Assembly (NCBI RefSeq): GCF_023035875.1
Contig: NZ_CP075379.1
Span: forward strand, 620,001 to 684,000
DNA: 64,000 nt
Origin: Borrelia puertoricensis
GTDB taxonomy: Bacteria; Spirochaetota; Spirochaetia; Borreliales; Borreliaceae
Direction: 5' to 3'
Below the pieces are notes generated by a model that was not told the origin of the DNA, did not search any database, and saw only the letters and a list, made by a program, of their open reading frames with translations. Within the stretch, counting starts at the first letter, position 1, and each line of letters begins with the position of its first letter. Shown here in pieces: positions 10,982-20,134 of this stretch. The translations under genes were made by a program, and so were the position numbers.

Positions 10982-12532
10982 TTGGCAGTATTTTTTAAGA
11001 GTCAATATTTTGTTTTAAGCTTAGTGTTTTTAATCTTTTTAAGTTTATTTATTTTTTCTGGATTTTTGTTTTATTTAAAGCCTGTGATTTATGAAATATC
11101 ACCAATGCCTGCTTCTCATGAAAATGTAATTGTGATTAAAGGACGTAATTTAGGTGATAAGATTGGAGAGATTAATATTAATGATCATTATTTGATGAAG
11201 AGTAGTATTGTTAGTTGGAGCAATGAGAAGGTAGTTTTTAGAATTACAGATGAGATCAATTCAGGTCTTGTTTTTATAAAAAGCGAGAAAGGAATTAGTA
11301 ATGAACTTTTTCTTGTAATTAGTAGACAAGTTCCAATTAAACTTGAGAAAAAAAATAAACCTTTTCTTTTTGTTACTGATGATTTGGTTTTAATGACAAA
11401 TGTTCCTGTTATATTAAGAGGTAAAAATTTAGTGTCAAATTTTGCTGATGTTGAAATATTTATTCAAACAAAACATGAACTTTATAAAGTCCTTCCTAGA
11501 GATATATTGAAATTGAGTGAAGAAGAAATAAAATTTATTCCGCCAAAGACTTTGCATATTGATGGTGAGATTTTTTTGCTGGTTGACGGAGTTGAAAGCA
11601 ATAAAATTCCTTTTAATTTTAATACCAATTTTTTTAGGTGGAATTTAAAGAGAACTAGAGGTTTTAAAATATCTCATGAAATTTATTTCGTTCAGGATTA
11701 TGGTAAGGAGCTTAGTTTAATATCAGATGACATTAATTTTAATGTTTTTTATTTAAGCCCAATTGAAAATGAGAGACAAAAAATTAAGTTTGCAGATAAT
11801 AATGGGGCTATATTTGATTTAGATAATTTGTTTTTTAAAAGCTTAAAATCAAATACATATCATTTAGAATTTGAAGTTGAGACTTGTAAATTGGATTTAG
11901 ATATTTTTGATAGCAAAGCTTTGAAAAGTATTAAGGTAAATACAGATAGTAATATATATGAATTTAAAACATATGTTTTAAATAAGAGAGATCGTTATTT
12001 ATCTTATGATTCACTTGATTTAAGTTCAATTAATTTGAATGTAAACAACAAAGATTCGGCTTATGAATTGGCAAAATCTATTATTGATGCTTTAGTTTTG
12101 CATTTTACGATTATAGATAATGATTTAACTTTGGATGAGTCTATTAAAATGAGAGAGATTTCAGCTGGTAATTTAATTTTACTTACGAATTTGTTGTTTT
12201 TACGAAACAATATACCTTTAAGAAATGCTGTTGGACTATATTTTGATACTAGGTCGTCTAGTCTTAAAGAACATACTTGGTGCGAATTTTTTTTAGAGCA
12301 TATTGGATTTATTTATTTTGATATAGTAAATGCGGTATTATTTAGAGATATCTCTAATTATTTTTTGAATATGTCAGAGAATTATATCCAATATGGATAT
12401 AAGGAAGATTATGATGATTTGTTGTTTGATGATTATTTTGGTTTAGTATTGTTGAAATATAAAAGCTTGACAAATAGTAATTATTCTCTGAATTATAAGA
12501 TTACTTTGGAGGAAAATATTAATGATAGATAG
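10982..12532 (+). CDS. Membrane-anchored protein with TIG-like and transglutaminase-like domains
   Basis: The protein has 516 residues and begins at TTG, with an N-terminal hydrophobic segment at about residues 10-35 that could be a signal anchor. Next comes an IPT/TIG-like region ([20 protein letters not shown]) and a possible second one at about 130-210. The C-terminal part, about residues 390-450, resembles a transglutaminase-like core: [19 protein letters not shown], then [19 protein letters not shown], which keeps the histidine and aspartate. No cysteine is seen where the nucleophile should be, so it may be inactive or only structural. It lies between cysS and glyA and overlaps glyA by 11 bases. 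Function unknown. Confidence 0.78.
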   Translation: MAVFFKSQYFVLSLVFLIFLSLFIFSGFLFYLKPVIYEISPMPASHENVIVIKGRNLGDKIGEININDHYLMKSSIVSWSNEKVVFRITDEINSGLVFIKSEKGISNELFLVISRQVPIKLEKKNKPFLFVTDDLVLMTNVPVILRGKNLVSNFADVEIFIQTKHELYKVLPRDILKLSEEEIKFIPPKTLHIDGEIFLLVDGVESNKIPFNFNTNFFRWNLKRTRGFKISHEIYFVQDYGKELSLISDDINFNVFYLSPIENERQKIKFADNNGAIFDLDNLFFKSLKSNTYHLEFEVETCKLDLDIFDSKALKSIKVNTDSNIYEFKTYVLNKRDRYLSYDSLDLSSINLNVNNKDSAYELAKSIIDALVLHFTIIDNDLTLDESIKMREISAGNLILLTNLLFLRNNIPLRNAVGLYFDTRSSSLKEHTWCEFFLEHIGFIYFDIVNAVLFRDISNYFLNMSENYIQYGYKEDYDDLLFDDYFGLVLLKYKSLTNSNYSLNYKITLEENINDR

Positions 12533-13775
12533 TGTTTTATTTGATTTAATTGAAAGGGAATCTAAGAGGGAGAGAGAAAATATTGAATTAATTGCTTCAG
12601 AAAATTTTGTATCATTAGGGGTAAGACAGGCTGTTGGAAGTATTTTGACTAATAAATATGCTGAAGGTTACCCTTCAAAGAGATATTATGGTGGATGTTG
12701 TGTTGTTGATGATATTGAAAATTTAGCTATATCGCGCGCAAAAGAGCTTTTTGGTGCAAGTTATGCAAATGTTCAACCTCATAGTGGTTCCCAAGCTAAT
12801 ATGGCTGCTATAATGGCACTTATTAAGCCTGGGGATAAAATTCTTGGAATGGAGTTGTCTCATGGGGGTCATTTAACTCATGGTAGTAAGGTCAGTTTTT
12901 CTGGAATTCTCTTTAATGCATATTCTTATGGTGTATCAAGGGATTCTGAGATAATTGATTATGATGATGTTAGGAGAATAGCTAAAGAATGTAGACCTAA
13001 TTTAATAATTGCTGGTGCTTCTTCTTATTCAAGGGAAATTGATTTTAAAAAATTTCGTGAAATAGCGGATGAGGTTTCAGCTTATCTTTTGTGTGATATT
13101 GCTCATACAGCAGGCCTTGTTGCTACAGGTTTTCATAACTCCCCTATTGATGTTGCACATTTAACTACAAGTACTACTCATAAGACTTTAAGGGGCCCTA
13201 GAGGAGGATTAATTCTTGCAGGTAAGGAATCTGATATGATAGTGAATTTTAATAATAAAGAGAGAACACTAGAGAATTCTGTTAATTCTTGTGTTTTTCC
13301 AGGAACCCAAGGTGGGCCTTTAATGCATGTTATTGCAGGTAAAGCAGTGGCTTTTGGAGAAGCTTTGATGGGTGAGTTTAAGGATTATATTTCTAGGGTA
13401 ATAGAGAATACCAAAGCTATGGCTGAGTATTTTGTTTCAGAAGGTTTTAGAATAGTTAGTGGTGGAACGGATAATCATTTATTTTTAGTTGACCTTGGTA
13501 TTTTGGGTATTACAGGGGCTGATGCTGAGGAAGTGCTTGAGAGCGTAAACATTATTCTTAATAAAAACACAATTCCTTTTGATTCAAAAAATCCTTCTGT
13601 AGCTTCGGGTATTCGAATTGGTGGTGCTGCTATTACTTCAAGAGGTTTAAATAGAGATGATTCTATTGAGGTTGCTCGTTTTATTATTAGGGCTTTGAAG
13701 ACTAAGTCTGATGATGAGCATAAAAAAATAAAATGCGAAGTCGTAGAATTTATTAGTAGTTTTAATATGCCCTAA
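12522..13775 (+). CDS. glyA: Serine hydroxymethyltransferase
   Basis: GlyA (417 residues) interconverts serine and glycine with tetrahydrofolate, supplying one-carbon units. The PLP lysine lies in [15 protein letters not shown] at about residue 225. Other family blocks are [25 protein letters not shown] and [13 protein letters not shown]. The length is standard. The ATG overlaps the end of the upstream gene by 11 bases, indicating coupled translation, and AGGA lies before it. A J-domain protein gene follows after 26 bases. Confidence 0.97.
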   Translation: MIDSVLFDLIERESKRERENIELIASENFVSLGVRQAVGSILTNKYAEGYPSKRYYGGCCVVDDIENLAISRAKELFGASYANVQPHSGSQANMAAIMALIKPGDKILGMELSHGGHLTHGSKVSFSGILFNAYSYGVSRDSEIIDYDDVRRIAKECRPNLIIAGASSYSREIDFKKFREIADEVSAYLLCDIAHTAGLVATGFHNSPIDVAHLTTSTTHKTLRGPRGGLILAGKESDMIVNFNNKERTLENSVNSCVFPGTQGGPLMHVIAGKAVAFGEALMGEFKDYISRVIENTKAMAEYFVSEGFRIVSGGTDNHLFLVDLGILGITGADAEEVLESVNIILNKNTIPFDSKNPSVASGIRIGGAAITSRGLNRDDSIEVARFIIRALKTKSDDEHKKIKCEVVEFISSFNMP

Positions 13776-13801
13776 TTTTGATTTGCAGTTTATTTATTTA
13801 G

Positions 13802-14551
13802 GTGTCAAATTTGTTTCAAATTTTCTTTTTGTTATTGTCATTGATTTTGATTTTTAGTCCCTTTATTTTAAGTGTGTTTTTCATATTTTTTGTTTTTTTT
13901 ATAATCACCAGTATTTTAGGTGGATTTAGGACGTACACAACAAGAGATTACTTTTATTCTAAGTCAAGGGAACTTGAGTTTTATAAGTTATCTTTTTTAT
14001 TGATAGCCAAATTGATTTCTATTTTGGGATCAATGACTGGCGAGCAATTAAATTATATTAATTTTATAATAAATTCTTTAAATTTATCCGAAAAACATAA
14101 GACGGAACTTTATAATGTATTTCATTTTTCTGTTACTCAAAATAGAAATGCAGATAAAATATTATATACGCTGAAGCTTGGGTACTTTCAGCATAGAGAT
14201 CTTTTTGTGTGGCTTGTCTCAGTTCTGAAAGAGATTAATAGTTTAGCTAGATATGGAAACTTGGAAGGGGATAAATTTATTCGTTATGTTAGTGCGTTTC
14301 TTGAGCTTGATTTTGAAAGTCATGATGCTTACAAAAATATTAATATAGAGATTATTAATCCTTATGAAGTATTGGGTTTAAGATATAGCGCCAGTGGTGA
14401 TGACATAAAGAAGGCTTATAAAAAATTAGTTATACAATACCATCCAGATAGATTTGCAAGTGAACCTATTAAACAAAGAGAGGCGAATGAAAAATTTATT
14501 AAGATCCAAGATGCTTATGAAAAGATCTGCAAAGAGCGAAATTTAAAATAG
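13802..14551 (+). CDS. Membrane J-domain (DnaJ-like) protein
   Basis: The protein has 249 residues and probably starts at GTG. Two adjoining hydrophobic segments fill about residues 5-42. The central part, about 65-180, is helical and of unknown type. A C-terminal J domain occupies about residues 187-247 with [20 protein letters not shown] and the HPD motif in YHPDRFA. J domains recruit DnaK; a J domain at the C-terminus behind a membrane anchor recalls DjlA. A clear hairpin terminator follows at 14610. Confidence 0.88.
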   Translation: MSNLFQIFFLLLSLILIFSPFILSVFFIFFVFFIITSILGGFRTYTTRDYFYSKSRELEFYKLSFLLIAKLISILGSMTGEQLNYINFIINSLNLSEKHKTELYNVFHFSVTQNRNADKILYTLKLGYFQHRDLFVWLVSVLKEINSLARYGNLEGDKFIRYVSAFLELDFESHDAYKNINIEIINPYEVLGLRYSASGDDIKKAYKKLVIQYHPDRFASEPIKQREANEKFIKIQDAYEKICKERNLK

Positions 14552-14609
14552 TTAATTTATTAAGTTGTATTTGATTAATAGGATTTTATTATTTGAAATA
14601 AATTTGATA

Positions 14610-14652
14610 ATCGTTTAAAGAGTAGAAATCTATCCTTTAAACGATCCTTTTT
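14610..14652. terminator. Hairpin terminator between the J-domain gene and p66
   Basis: ATCGTTTAAAG at 14610-14620 pairs with CTTTAAACGAT at 14635-14645. The 14-base interior may pair further. CCTTTTTG follows on the plus side, so it best serves the plus-strand J-domain gene. It lies just past the end of the minus-strand p66 and could act for both. Confidence 0.7.
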
Positions 14653-14654
14653 GT

Positions 14655-16451
14655 TTATTCGTTAAAATTTACTGCAAATTGTAAGAAAACACTTCCCATT
14701 TGGTCTTTTGTTGCGAAAAGATTGTTTGAATCCCATCCAAGTGATATTTTGGTCAATTTGATTAAATTGTCTAATTCTATCCCAGCTTTTAGATATATGC
14801 TTTTATCTGAACCCTTAAGTGAGCCTAAAATATGGGTGCCTACATATGGTATTATGTGTGTTGTTGGTGATATGGATTCTACAGGTATTGCGTAATTTAT
14901 GTATAATGCACCTCCAAGCTTAGTCGCCTCAGTAAATGCAACTGTTTGAGTATTATTAGTAGTAGTATTAGTATTTGGTGTGAGAGTAGTTATTATATCA
15001 TTTGATTGGGGTTGTTCTTTTAATAGATCGTAAATTCCAAGTGAAGCTATCCATCCAAGACCAGGAATAATTCCTTTTATGTTGTCTTCGTAAGTTGAAA
15101 TTTCGGCATTAAAAGTTTGAAATGATTTTGCAGCGATGTTCTGTATTATTTTGTTTGAAGATGTAGGCTTATATAGGTTCTTTCCATAGGTAATTCCAAG
15201 TCCAATTCCGGATTTTTTGTCTTGTTTTCCAAATATTCTTGTATTATAGGAATTATCACCTTTAATTGACCATGATTCTTGTTCACCGTCATCTGTATTC
15301 CAAGCTAAACCGATACCTGTGCCTACAGAAAATGCGAAGTTGGTACTTCTTTTGTTGTCAAATTGAAGTTTGTTTCCTGTTGGATTAAACTGGTTTGTTT
15401 TATCTGTATTTGCCTTTTTGGAGATGTGTCCAAGTATAGAAAAATCGCTGGCAAATGGATCTATTCCTACATCAGAACCGGTTTGTATTAAGAGATAGGT
15501 ATTTTTATCATTGATTTTTGTAAGACCAAGCTTGTATGTAAATCCAATAGAGGCCATTATAGATGCGTTTGATAAAGTTGGACTGACAAGATCTGAGCCT
15601 ACAACAGATTTGTCTTTAAGTCCGTATGTTATTGATGAATGATTAAATGTTGCGTTTCCGATTGCCCCTGAGAGTCCAAAGTGTAATTCAAATGGAATTT
15701 TTGCAATGACATCTGAGCTGTATTGTTCTAGTTCATTTTTCATTGGTGTCCATTTCACTTTTGTTCCATAAAGTATACCTTGATATGTATTGTTGTAAGG
15801 AGTTTCGTCTTTTTTCTTTTTATCTTCTTCGGAATCGTTAGCATTTTTTTTGTAGTTTCTGTTCCCTGTTCCTGTTGCCCCAATTGCAAGCACAAGTTCT
15901 AATTGTGGAAAGGTGTATCCAAACTGAAGTGTTCCTATTGTTTTTGCTGTACTTCTTGCGAGGATTGTTCTTCTTGTAGCGCAATCATCGCTTGGAAAAC
16001 CGTAATATTTGCTTTGAATACTAGTCATTGGTGCGAAACTAAATAATGATTCTTGATTAAAATCAAAATCAGTCATTGATTCTATTTTAAGGTAAAAGTC
16101 ATATATGTTGATTTGTGTTGTAATGCTTCCTACATCGAGTTTAAGTATGGCATCCTTTTTGCCCTTAGCTTTTAACACGAGGTCTTCTATTTTGATGTAA
16201 GCTGAGAAAGGATCATGCTTTCCTATTTCGTTATGTGTTTCATATGGTACAAATTTAATTCCTAGTTGGCTTTTATTTTCCAGACCAGGAATTGACTCAT
16301 CTATATCGAATCTAAATTCGCTACTATTTTCGAATGTTAGTTTAGGACTCCATGGGCTTGACATGGATATATCTTTATCTATGTCATCGGCAAAAACTGT
16401 AACAGTGGTTAATAGAAACATAAAGATACATAATAATATTGTTTTATTCAC
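14655..16451 (-). CDS. p66: P66-family outer membrane porin
   Basis: The protein has 598 residues. A signal peptide spans about residues 1-21 with cleavage after VFA. The remainder has alternating beta-strand character, few cysteines and an aromatic, asparagine-ending C-terminus typical of outer membrane barrels. It matches P66 of Borrelia, which in Lyme species forms a large channel and binds integrins (family knowledge). Integrin binding cannot be claimed here. A low-complexity stretch of Thr/Asn repeats lies at about residues 490-500 (TTLTPNTNTTTNNTQT), perhaps a surface loop. AAGGAG precedes the ATG. A tandem 9-base repeat lies upstream, and lctP is the next gene upstream on the same strand, separated from p66 by its own terminator. 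Confidence 0.88.
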   Translation of the reverse strand: MNKTILLCIFMFLLTTVTVFADDIDKDISMSSPWSPKLTFENSSEFRFDIDESIPGLENKSQLGIKFVPYETHNEIGKHDPFSAYIKIEDLVLKAKGKKDAILKLDVGSITTQINIYDFYLKIESMTDFDFNQESLFSFAPMTSIQSKYYGFPSDDCATRRTILARSTAKTIGTLQFGYTFPQLELVLAIGATGTGNRNYKKNANDSEEDKKKKDETPYNNTYQGILYGTKVKWTPMKNELEQYSSDVIAKIPFELHFGLSGAIGNATFNHSSITYGLKDKSVVGSDLVSPTLSNASIMASIGFTYKLGLTKINDKNTYLLIQTGSDVGIDPFASDFSILGHISKKANTDKTNQFNPTGNKLQFDNKRSTNFAFSVGTGIGLAWNTDDGEQESWSIKGDNSYNTRIFGKQDKKSGIGLGITYGKNLYKPTSSNKIIQNIAAKSFQTFNAEISTYEDNIKGIIPGLGWIASLGIYDLLKEQPQSNDIITTLTPNTNTTTNNTQTVAFTEATKLGGALYINYAIPVESISPTTHIIPYVGTHILGSLKGSDKSIYLKAGIELDNLIKLTKISLGWDSNNLFATKDQMGSVFLQFAVNFNE

Positions 16452-16522
16452 TTTTATATCTCCTTCGTTGTGAAATTTAGGGCTTCATTAGAAGTTTTAA
16501 ATAACATGCATTTTTGTCTTTG

Positions 16523-16540
16523 GGTATTAATGGTATTAAT
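16523..16540. repeat. Tandem 9-base direct repeat upstream of p66
   Basis: GGTATTAAT occurs twice head to tail (16523-16531 and 16532-16540), about 70 bases before the p66 start. Read on the minus strand it sits where a -10 region could be: TTGAAT, 17 bases, then TACCAT. It may be a control site or chance in AT-rich DNA. Confidence 0.5.
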
Positions 16541-16581
16541 TCTTCGATAAAAATTCAAGTATTTTTATAGTTATTATTTTT

Positions 16582-16618
16582 AAATAAGACTAACATAATA
16601 ACTTTGTTAGTCTTATTT
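16582..16618 (-). terminator. Terminator downstream of lctP
   Basis: AAATAAGACTAACA (16582-16595) pairs perfectly with TGTTAGTCTTATTT (16605-16618) around a 9-base loop. On the minus strand the hairpin lies 27 bases after the lctP stop, and its 3' arm ends in TTATTT followed by AAAAATAA. It separates lctP from the p66 promoter region. Confidence 0.75.
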
Positions 16619-16645
16619 ATTAAATATTTAAATTTTATCATTTAT

Positions 16646-18148
16646 TTATAATAAGAAATAAACTAAAATTCCCGATATAAAAATATAACCAAGAGCGTAT
16701 GCTATGGTTTTTGATAGTAATTTTCCTTCTTGTCCAATAAGTCCTGCTGTTGTTGTTGCTATTGTAATATTTTGAGGTGAGATCATTTTTCCCCCTGTTG
16801 CTCCTGTTGTGTTTGCGGCTGAAAGCCAGTAAGGATTAACATCAATATTTGCTGCGATTTGCGTTTGCAATGGCCCAAATAAAACATTTGAAACGGTATC
16901 ACTTCCTGTAAGGAAAGTTCCCAAAGCTCCAATTAATGGGCTAAATAATGGGTATAATGTGCCTGTTAATGTTGATATGCCATCTGCAAGATCTTTTATC
17001 ATGCCGCTATGTGTCATTAATCTTGATATTGATACTATGCAGATAATTACAAAAGAAGATAATGCCATTTTTTTTATTGTAAGTATGAATGTTTTTAGTT
17101 GTTCAATTATAGGAACACCTCTGATTGAGTAAGATATTACTGTTGCAAGAATAATTAGTGGTCCTGGTGAGGTTAGCCATTTAAATTGTAGTGGATTTGC
17201 TCCTGGATAAATTGAAAGAGTAGTTTTAAAGTTTGATAGATATTTATTTATTCCATAGAAAAGTGGTGAGACAGTTATTATGAGTGAAACTATTAAAATA
17301 TAGGGTAGAGATGCAAGTAATCCTTCCATTGCTGATACTTTTATATTGTTGTTAGTTGTATTTTTGTTTTCAAAAAGCTTTGCATAAATTATTGTTATTG
17401 CCATTGCAGGTATGCTTCCAAGTATTGCGGGAAGTTCTGGGCCTAAGGTTTTTGAAACATAAACTTGAGATATTGCTATTGATGCTCCTGAGAGGAGTGT
17501 TAGGATAAACATTCCGCCCTTAAGACCTTTAATTCCGCCTCCTACAATCATAACTAATACAAATGGTATAATAAGAGTTGGCAGGATGAGTTGTAAAGAG
17601 ACATCATATGATAACATATTAACATCTAATCCTGTTGCTTGGGAGAGAGATATTATAGGGATTCCTACTGAACCATAGGCAGTTGAGGATGTATCCATGA
17701 TTAAACATATAAGGCAGGCAAAGAATGGTTCAAAACCCATTGCCATTAGTATTGATACGGGAATGGCGACTGCAGTTCCGTATCCCGCAACTCCTTCTAA
17801 GAAGTTACCAAATCCCCATACTACAAGCAAGACTATTATTCTTTTATCAGAGGATACGTTTGATAACATGGCTTTTATGATTTTCATATCATTTTGACTT
17901 TCAGCCATTTTATATGTGAAAATAGCAGCTATAATTACAATAACTATTGGCCATATTCCCATTATCGTTCCCTCAAATATTGCAAGACTTGTATTGATTA
18001 TTCCTAAATTTTTGTCAAGTAAGGTTATTGCAATAGTAACTATTAAGCATATTGGTATCACATAATATGCTGGTTTTTTTATTATCCCAAGTCCAATGAT
18101 TATAATTGTTATTGGTACTAAGGCTTTAATGAAGTCATAAAAATTCAT
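16646..18148 (-). CDS. lctP: L-lactate permease
   Basis: A LctP/LldP-family transporter with about 12-13 membrane segments that moves lactate with protons, fitting the homolactic fermentation of Borrelia. Family blocks such as FGNFLEGVAGYGTAVAIPVS and the C-terminal GTFLTGSDTVSNVLFG, then ANTTGATGGKMISPQN, are intact. Two in-frame ATGs exist. The one at 18148 (500 residues) has AAAGGAG upstream, although 13 bases away. The earlier one at 18181 would add 11 residues but has no ribosome site. It is divergent from dacA, about 85 bases apart. Confidence 0.94.
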   Translation of the reverse strand: MNFYDFIKALVPITIIIIGLGIIKKPAYYVIPICLIVTIAITLLDKNLGIINTSLAIFEGTIMGIWPIVIVIIAAIFTYKMAESQNDMKIIKAMLSNVSSDKRIIVLLVVWGFGNFLEGVAGYGTAVAIPVSILMAMGFEPFFACLICLIMDTSSTAYGSVGIPIISLSQATGLDVNMLSYDVSLQLILPTLIIPFVLVMIVGGGIKGLKGGMFILTLLSGASIAISQVYVSKTLGPELPAILGSIPAMAITIIYAKLFENKNTTNNNIKVSAMEGLLASLPYILIVSLIITVSPLFYGINKYLSNFKTTLSIYPGANPLQFKWLTSPGPLIILATVISYSIRGVPIIEQLKTFILTIKKMALSSFVIICIVSISRLMTHSGMIKDLADGISTLTGTLYPLFSPLIGALGTFLTGSDTVSNVLFGPLQTQIAANIDVNPYWLSAANTTGATGGKMISPQNITIATTTAGLIGQEGKLLSKTIAYALGYIFISGILVYFLL

Positions 18149-18232
18149 AATAGGATGTGTGCTCCTTTTTAGATTTACCATTTAATTTTATAACAAATTC
18201 TTATGCAATAATATATAATATAATATTACTTT

Positions 18233-19171
18233 ATGAAAATTATTCCTGTTATTCTAAACATTTTAATTTTATCAGGTGTATTTAGTAAACTTTTTTCAAT
18301 TGATTTACTTGAGATCAAAAAAGTAACGGAAGATGCTAAGTCAGTTGTTTTGCTTGATTATGATACCAAATGTGCTCTTTATTCCAAAAATCCAAATTTG
18401 GTTTTTCCACCAGCATCGCTTACTAAACTCGTTACTATTTATACCGCTTTAGTTGAGGCAAGGAAAAAAAATATAGATTTAAAGACCACTGTTCCTATTA
18501 GCAGTGCTGCATCGTATTATAATCTGCCTTTAGATTCTTCTTTGATGTTTTTAGAAGAAGGTCACAAAGTGAATTTTGAGGAATTGCTTAAAGGTCTTAT
18601 AATTTCTTCAGGTAATGATGCCGCTATTGCAATTGCTGAATTTATAGTTGGGAAAAATTTAAGTGATTTTATTGATTTAATGAATATTAATGTTTTAAAC
18701 TTGGGATTTATAAATATGAGTTTTGTTGATACATCGGGTTATAGCAGTGATAATAAGATTACGGCGTTGGAAATGGCATTGTTTGCAAGAACCTATATGG
18801 AAGAATTTGAATTTATACTTCATATACATTCCCTTAAAGAGTTTATTTATCCAAGGTCTGAAAATTTAGGTAATACTTCTTCTTTAAAGCTGTTAAATTT
18901 AAAACAAAAAAATAAAAATATTTTAATATTTAATTATCCTTATGCTGATGGATTAAAGACTGGTTATATTAAAACATCTGGTTTAAATTTAGTTGCTACA
19001 GCTAAAAAAGATGATATAAGATTAATAGCGGTTGTCTTGGGAGTTAATAAGGGAGTTAACAATGTTGGAGAGAGGAAGCGTGCCTTAATTGCACAAAAAT
19101 TATTTGAGTATGGATTTGGTAACTATGCTCAATTTTCTTTTATTGGCAAAATTAAAAGAAAAGATCTATAA
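18233..19171 (+). CDS. dacA: D-alanyl-D-alanine carboxypeptidase, C-terminally shortened
   Basis: A PBP5-type peptidase (312 residues) that trims peptidoglycan pentapeptides outside the cytoplasmic membrane. It has a signal sequence at about residues 1-22 and the three penicillin-binding motifs: SLTK (serine at about residue 63), SGN in SSGNDAAIA, and KTG in DGLKTGYIKTSG. The catalytic domain is therefore complete. Relatives carry a further domain of about 80-100 residues ending in a membrane-associating helix. Here TAA and TGA follow directly after KIKRKDL, and the missing domain is still readable in frame behind the stops (next entry). The enzyme may still work but could have lost its anchor. 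Confidence 0.88.
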   Translation: MKIIPVILNILILSGVFSKLFSIDLLEIKKVTEDAKSVVLLDYDTKCALYSKNPNLVFPPASLTKLVTIYTALVEARKKNIDLKTTVPISSAASYYNLPLDSSLMFLEEGHKVNFEELLKGLIISSGNDAAIAIAEFIVGKNLSDFIDLMNINVLNLGFINMSFVDTSGYSSDNKITALEMALFARTYMEEFEFILHIHSLKEFIYPRSENLGNTSSLKLLNLKQKNKNILIFNYPYADGLKTGYIKTSGLNLVATAKKDDIRLIAVVLGVNKGVNNVGERKRALIAQKLFEYGFGNYAQFSFIGKIKRKDL

Positions 19172-19417
19172 TGAGGTATGTTCGGTATTTTTTTTAAAGA
19201 GTTTTTGAATATGTCTTTTGAAAGAGACACACTTTGGTAAGTTAGTTTTGGTATAGAAGAGTTGGTTGTTCTACTTAAAAATGATGAAGTAGTGAGAATA
19301 TTGATTTTTGGATATTTTTAAGTTAGAGGTGCTAAGTTTGTTTGTTTAGTTACGTTTAAGAATTAGAAATTTTGATAGTATTTATAGGTGTTTTATAAAA
19401 GTTTTTTAAGAGAGTAA
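19172..19417 (+). pseudogene. Decayed C-terminal domain of dacA
   Basis: Directly after the dacA stop the same frame continues without a shift. It encodes recognisable fragments interrupted by stops: FKEFLNMSFERDTLW, then VSFGIEELVVLLKNDEVVRI, then VRGAKFVCLVTFKN. The order of an acidic strand, a long hydrophobic strand and a KGAK-x-G-x-L-like turn fits the PBP5 C-terminal domain. In-frame stops are TGA at 19172, TAA after DTLW, TAA after FGYF, TAG after TFKN and several beyond. No start codon with a ribosome site was found inside. It is best read as a tail lost by nonsense mutation. Confidence 0.65.
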
Positions 19418-19424
19418 TTGTTTT

Positions 19425-19916
19425 ATGTTGAATCATTTTAATTTTAAGTTGAAAAGAGATGTTACAATAATAGTGCCGGGTGAAGCTTTTGTGTCAAATA
19501 ATAGAGTTATTTCTACAATACTTGGTTCTTGTGTGTCTGTTGTGCTTTATGATGGGGTGCGTAGGATTATAGGAGTAAATCATTATGTGTTAGTGAGAGC
19601 TGATTCAGTGGTGAATGTTTTACAGAAAGGTAGATATGGAGTTTATGCTATTCCTATGTTAATTGATGCTATGATAGAAAGTGGGGCATCAAAAAGTAAT
19701 CTTAAGGCTAAACTTTTTGGAGGTGCTAATTTTATGGCCAAAGGAACAATAAGAGTTGGTGTTGAGAATTCAGAGTTTGCCGTTAATTCGTTGATTAAAT
19801 ATGGTATTCCAGTTGTAGCACAAGATTTTAATCAGTCTAAATCCAGAAAGATTTTTGTTTTTCCTGAAAATTTTAAGGTTGTTGTGGAATATCCAGATGG
19901 TTTTAAGATTTTTTAA
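19425..19916 (+). CDS. cheD: Chemoreceptor glutamine deamidase CheD
   Basis: CheD (163 residues) deamidates glutamines in chemoreceptors and, with CheC or CheX-type partners, tunes chemotaxis. The catalytic cysteine is in ILGSCVSVVLYD at about residue 31, and the histidine follows in GVNHYVL. KLFGGANFMA and the preceding charged stretch are also typical. Length is normal. Two receptor genes lie at 3.8-8.4 kb of this window. It follows the dacA remnant by only 7 bases, so it may share a transcript with dacA. Confidence 0.94.
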   Translation: MLNHFNFKLKRDVTIIVPGEAFVSNNRVISTILGSCVSVVLYDGVRRIIGVNHYVLVRADSVVNVLQKGRYGVYAIPMLIDAMIESGASKSNLKAKLFGGANFMAKGTIRVGVENSEFAVNSLIKYGIPVVAQDFNQSKSRKIFVFPENFKVVVEYPDGFKIF

Positions 19917-20057
19917 TCTTTCCTTAAATTAATTTAGCAAATGATTTCATGATTTTCAGTATGAGACTATCTGTTAAGTGGGTTTTCCTATATAGAGTTA
20001 AAATTTTAAGAGAACGTATGTTTTATATTAATTCTTAGTTTGTTAGATATTAATTTT

Positions 20058-20085
20058 TTGAGATATGTTATGGGTAGCATATAAT
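20058..20085 (+). promoter_or_regulatory. Probable promoter of the dipeptidase gene
   Basis: TTGAGA at 20058-20063, a 16-base spacer, and a perfect TATAAT at 20080-20085 fit a sigma-70 promoter. The start codon of the dipeptidase gene lies 49 bases after the -10 element. Confidence 0.6.
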
Positions 20086-20134
20086 CAATATATTTAATTA
20101 TTAATTGTAAATTTGGTTTTATTAGGGGAACAAG

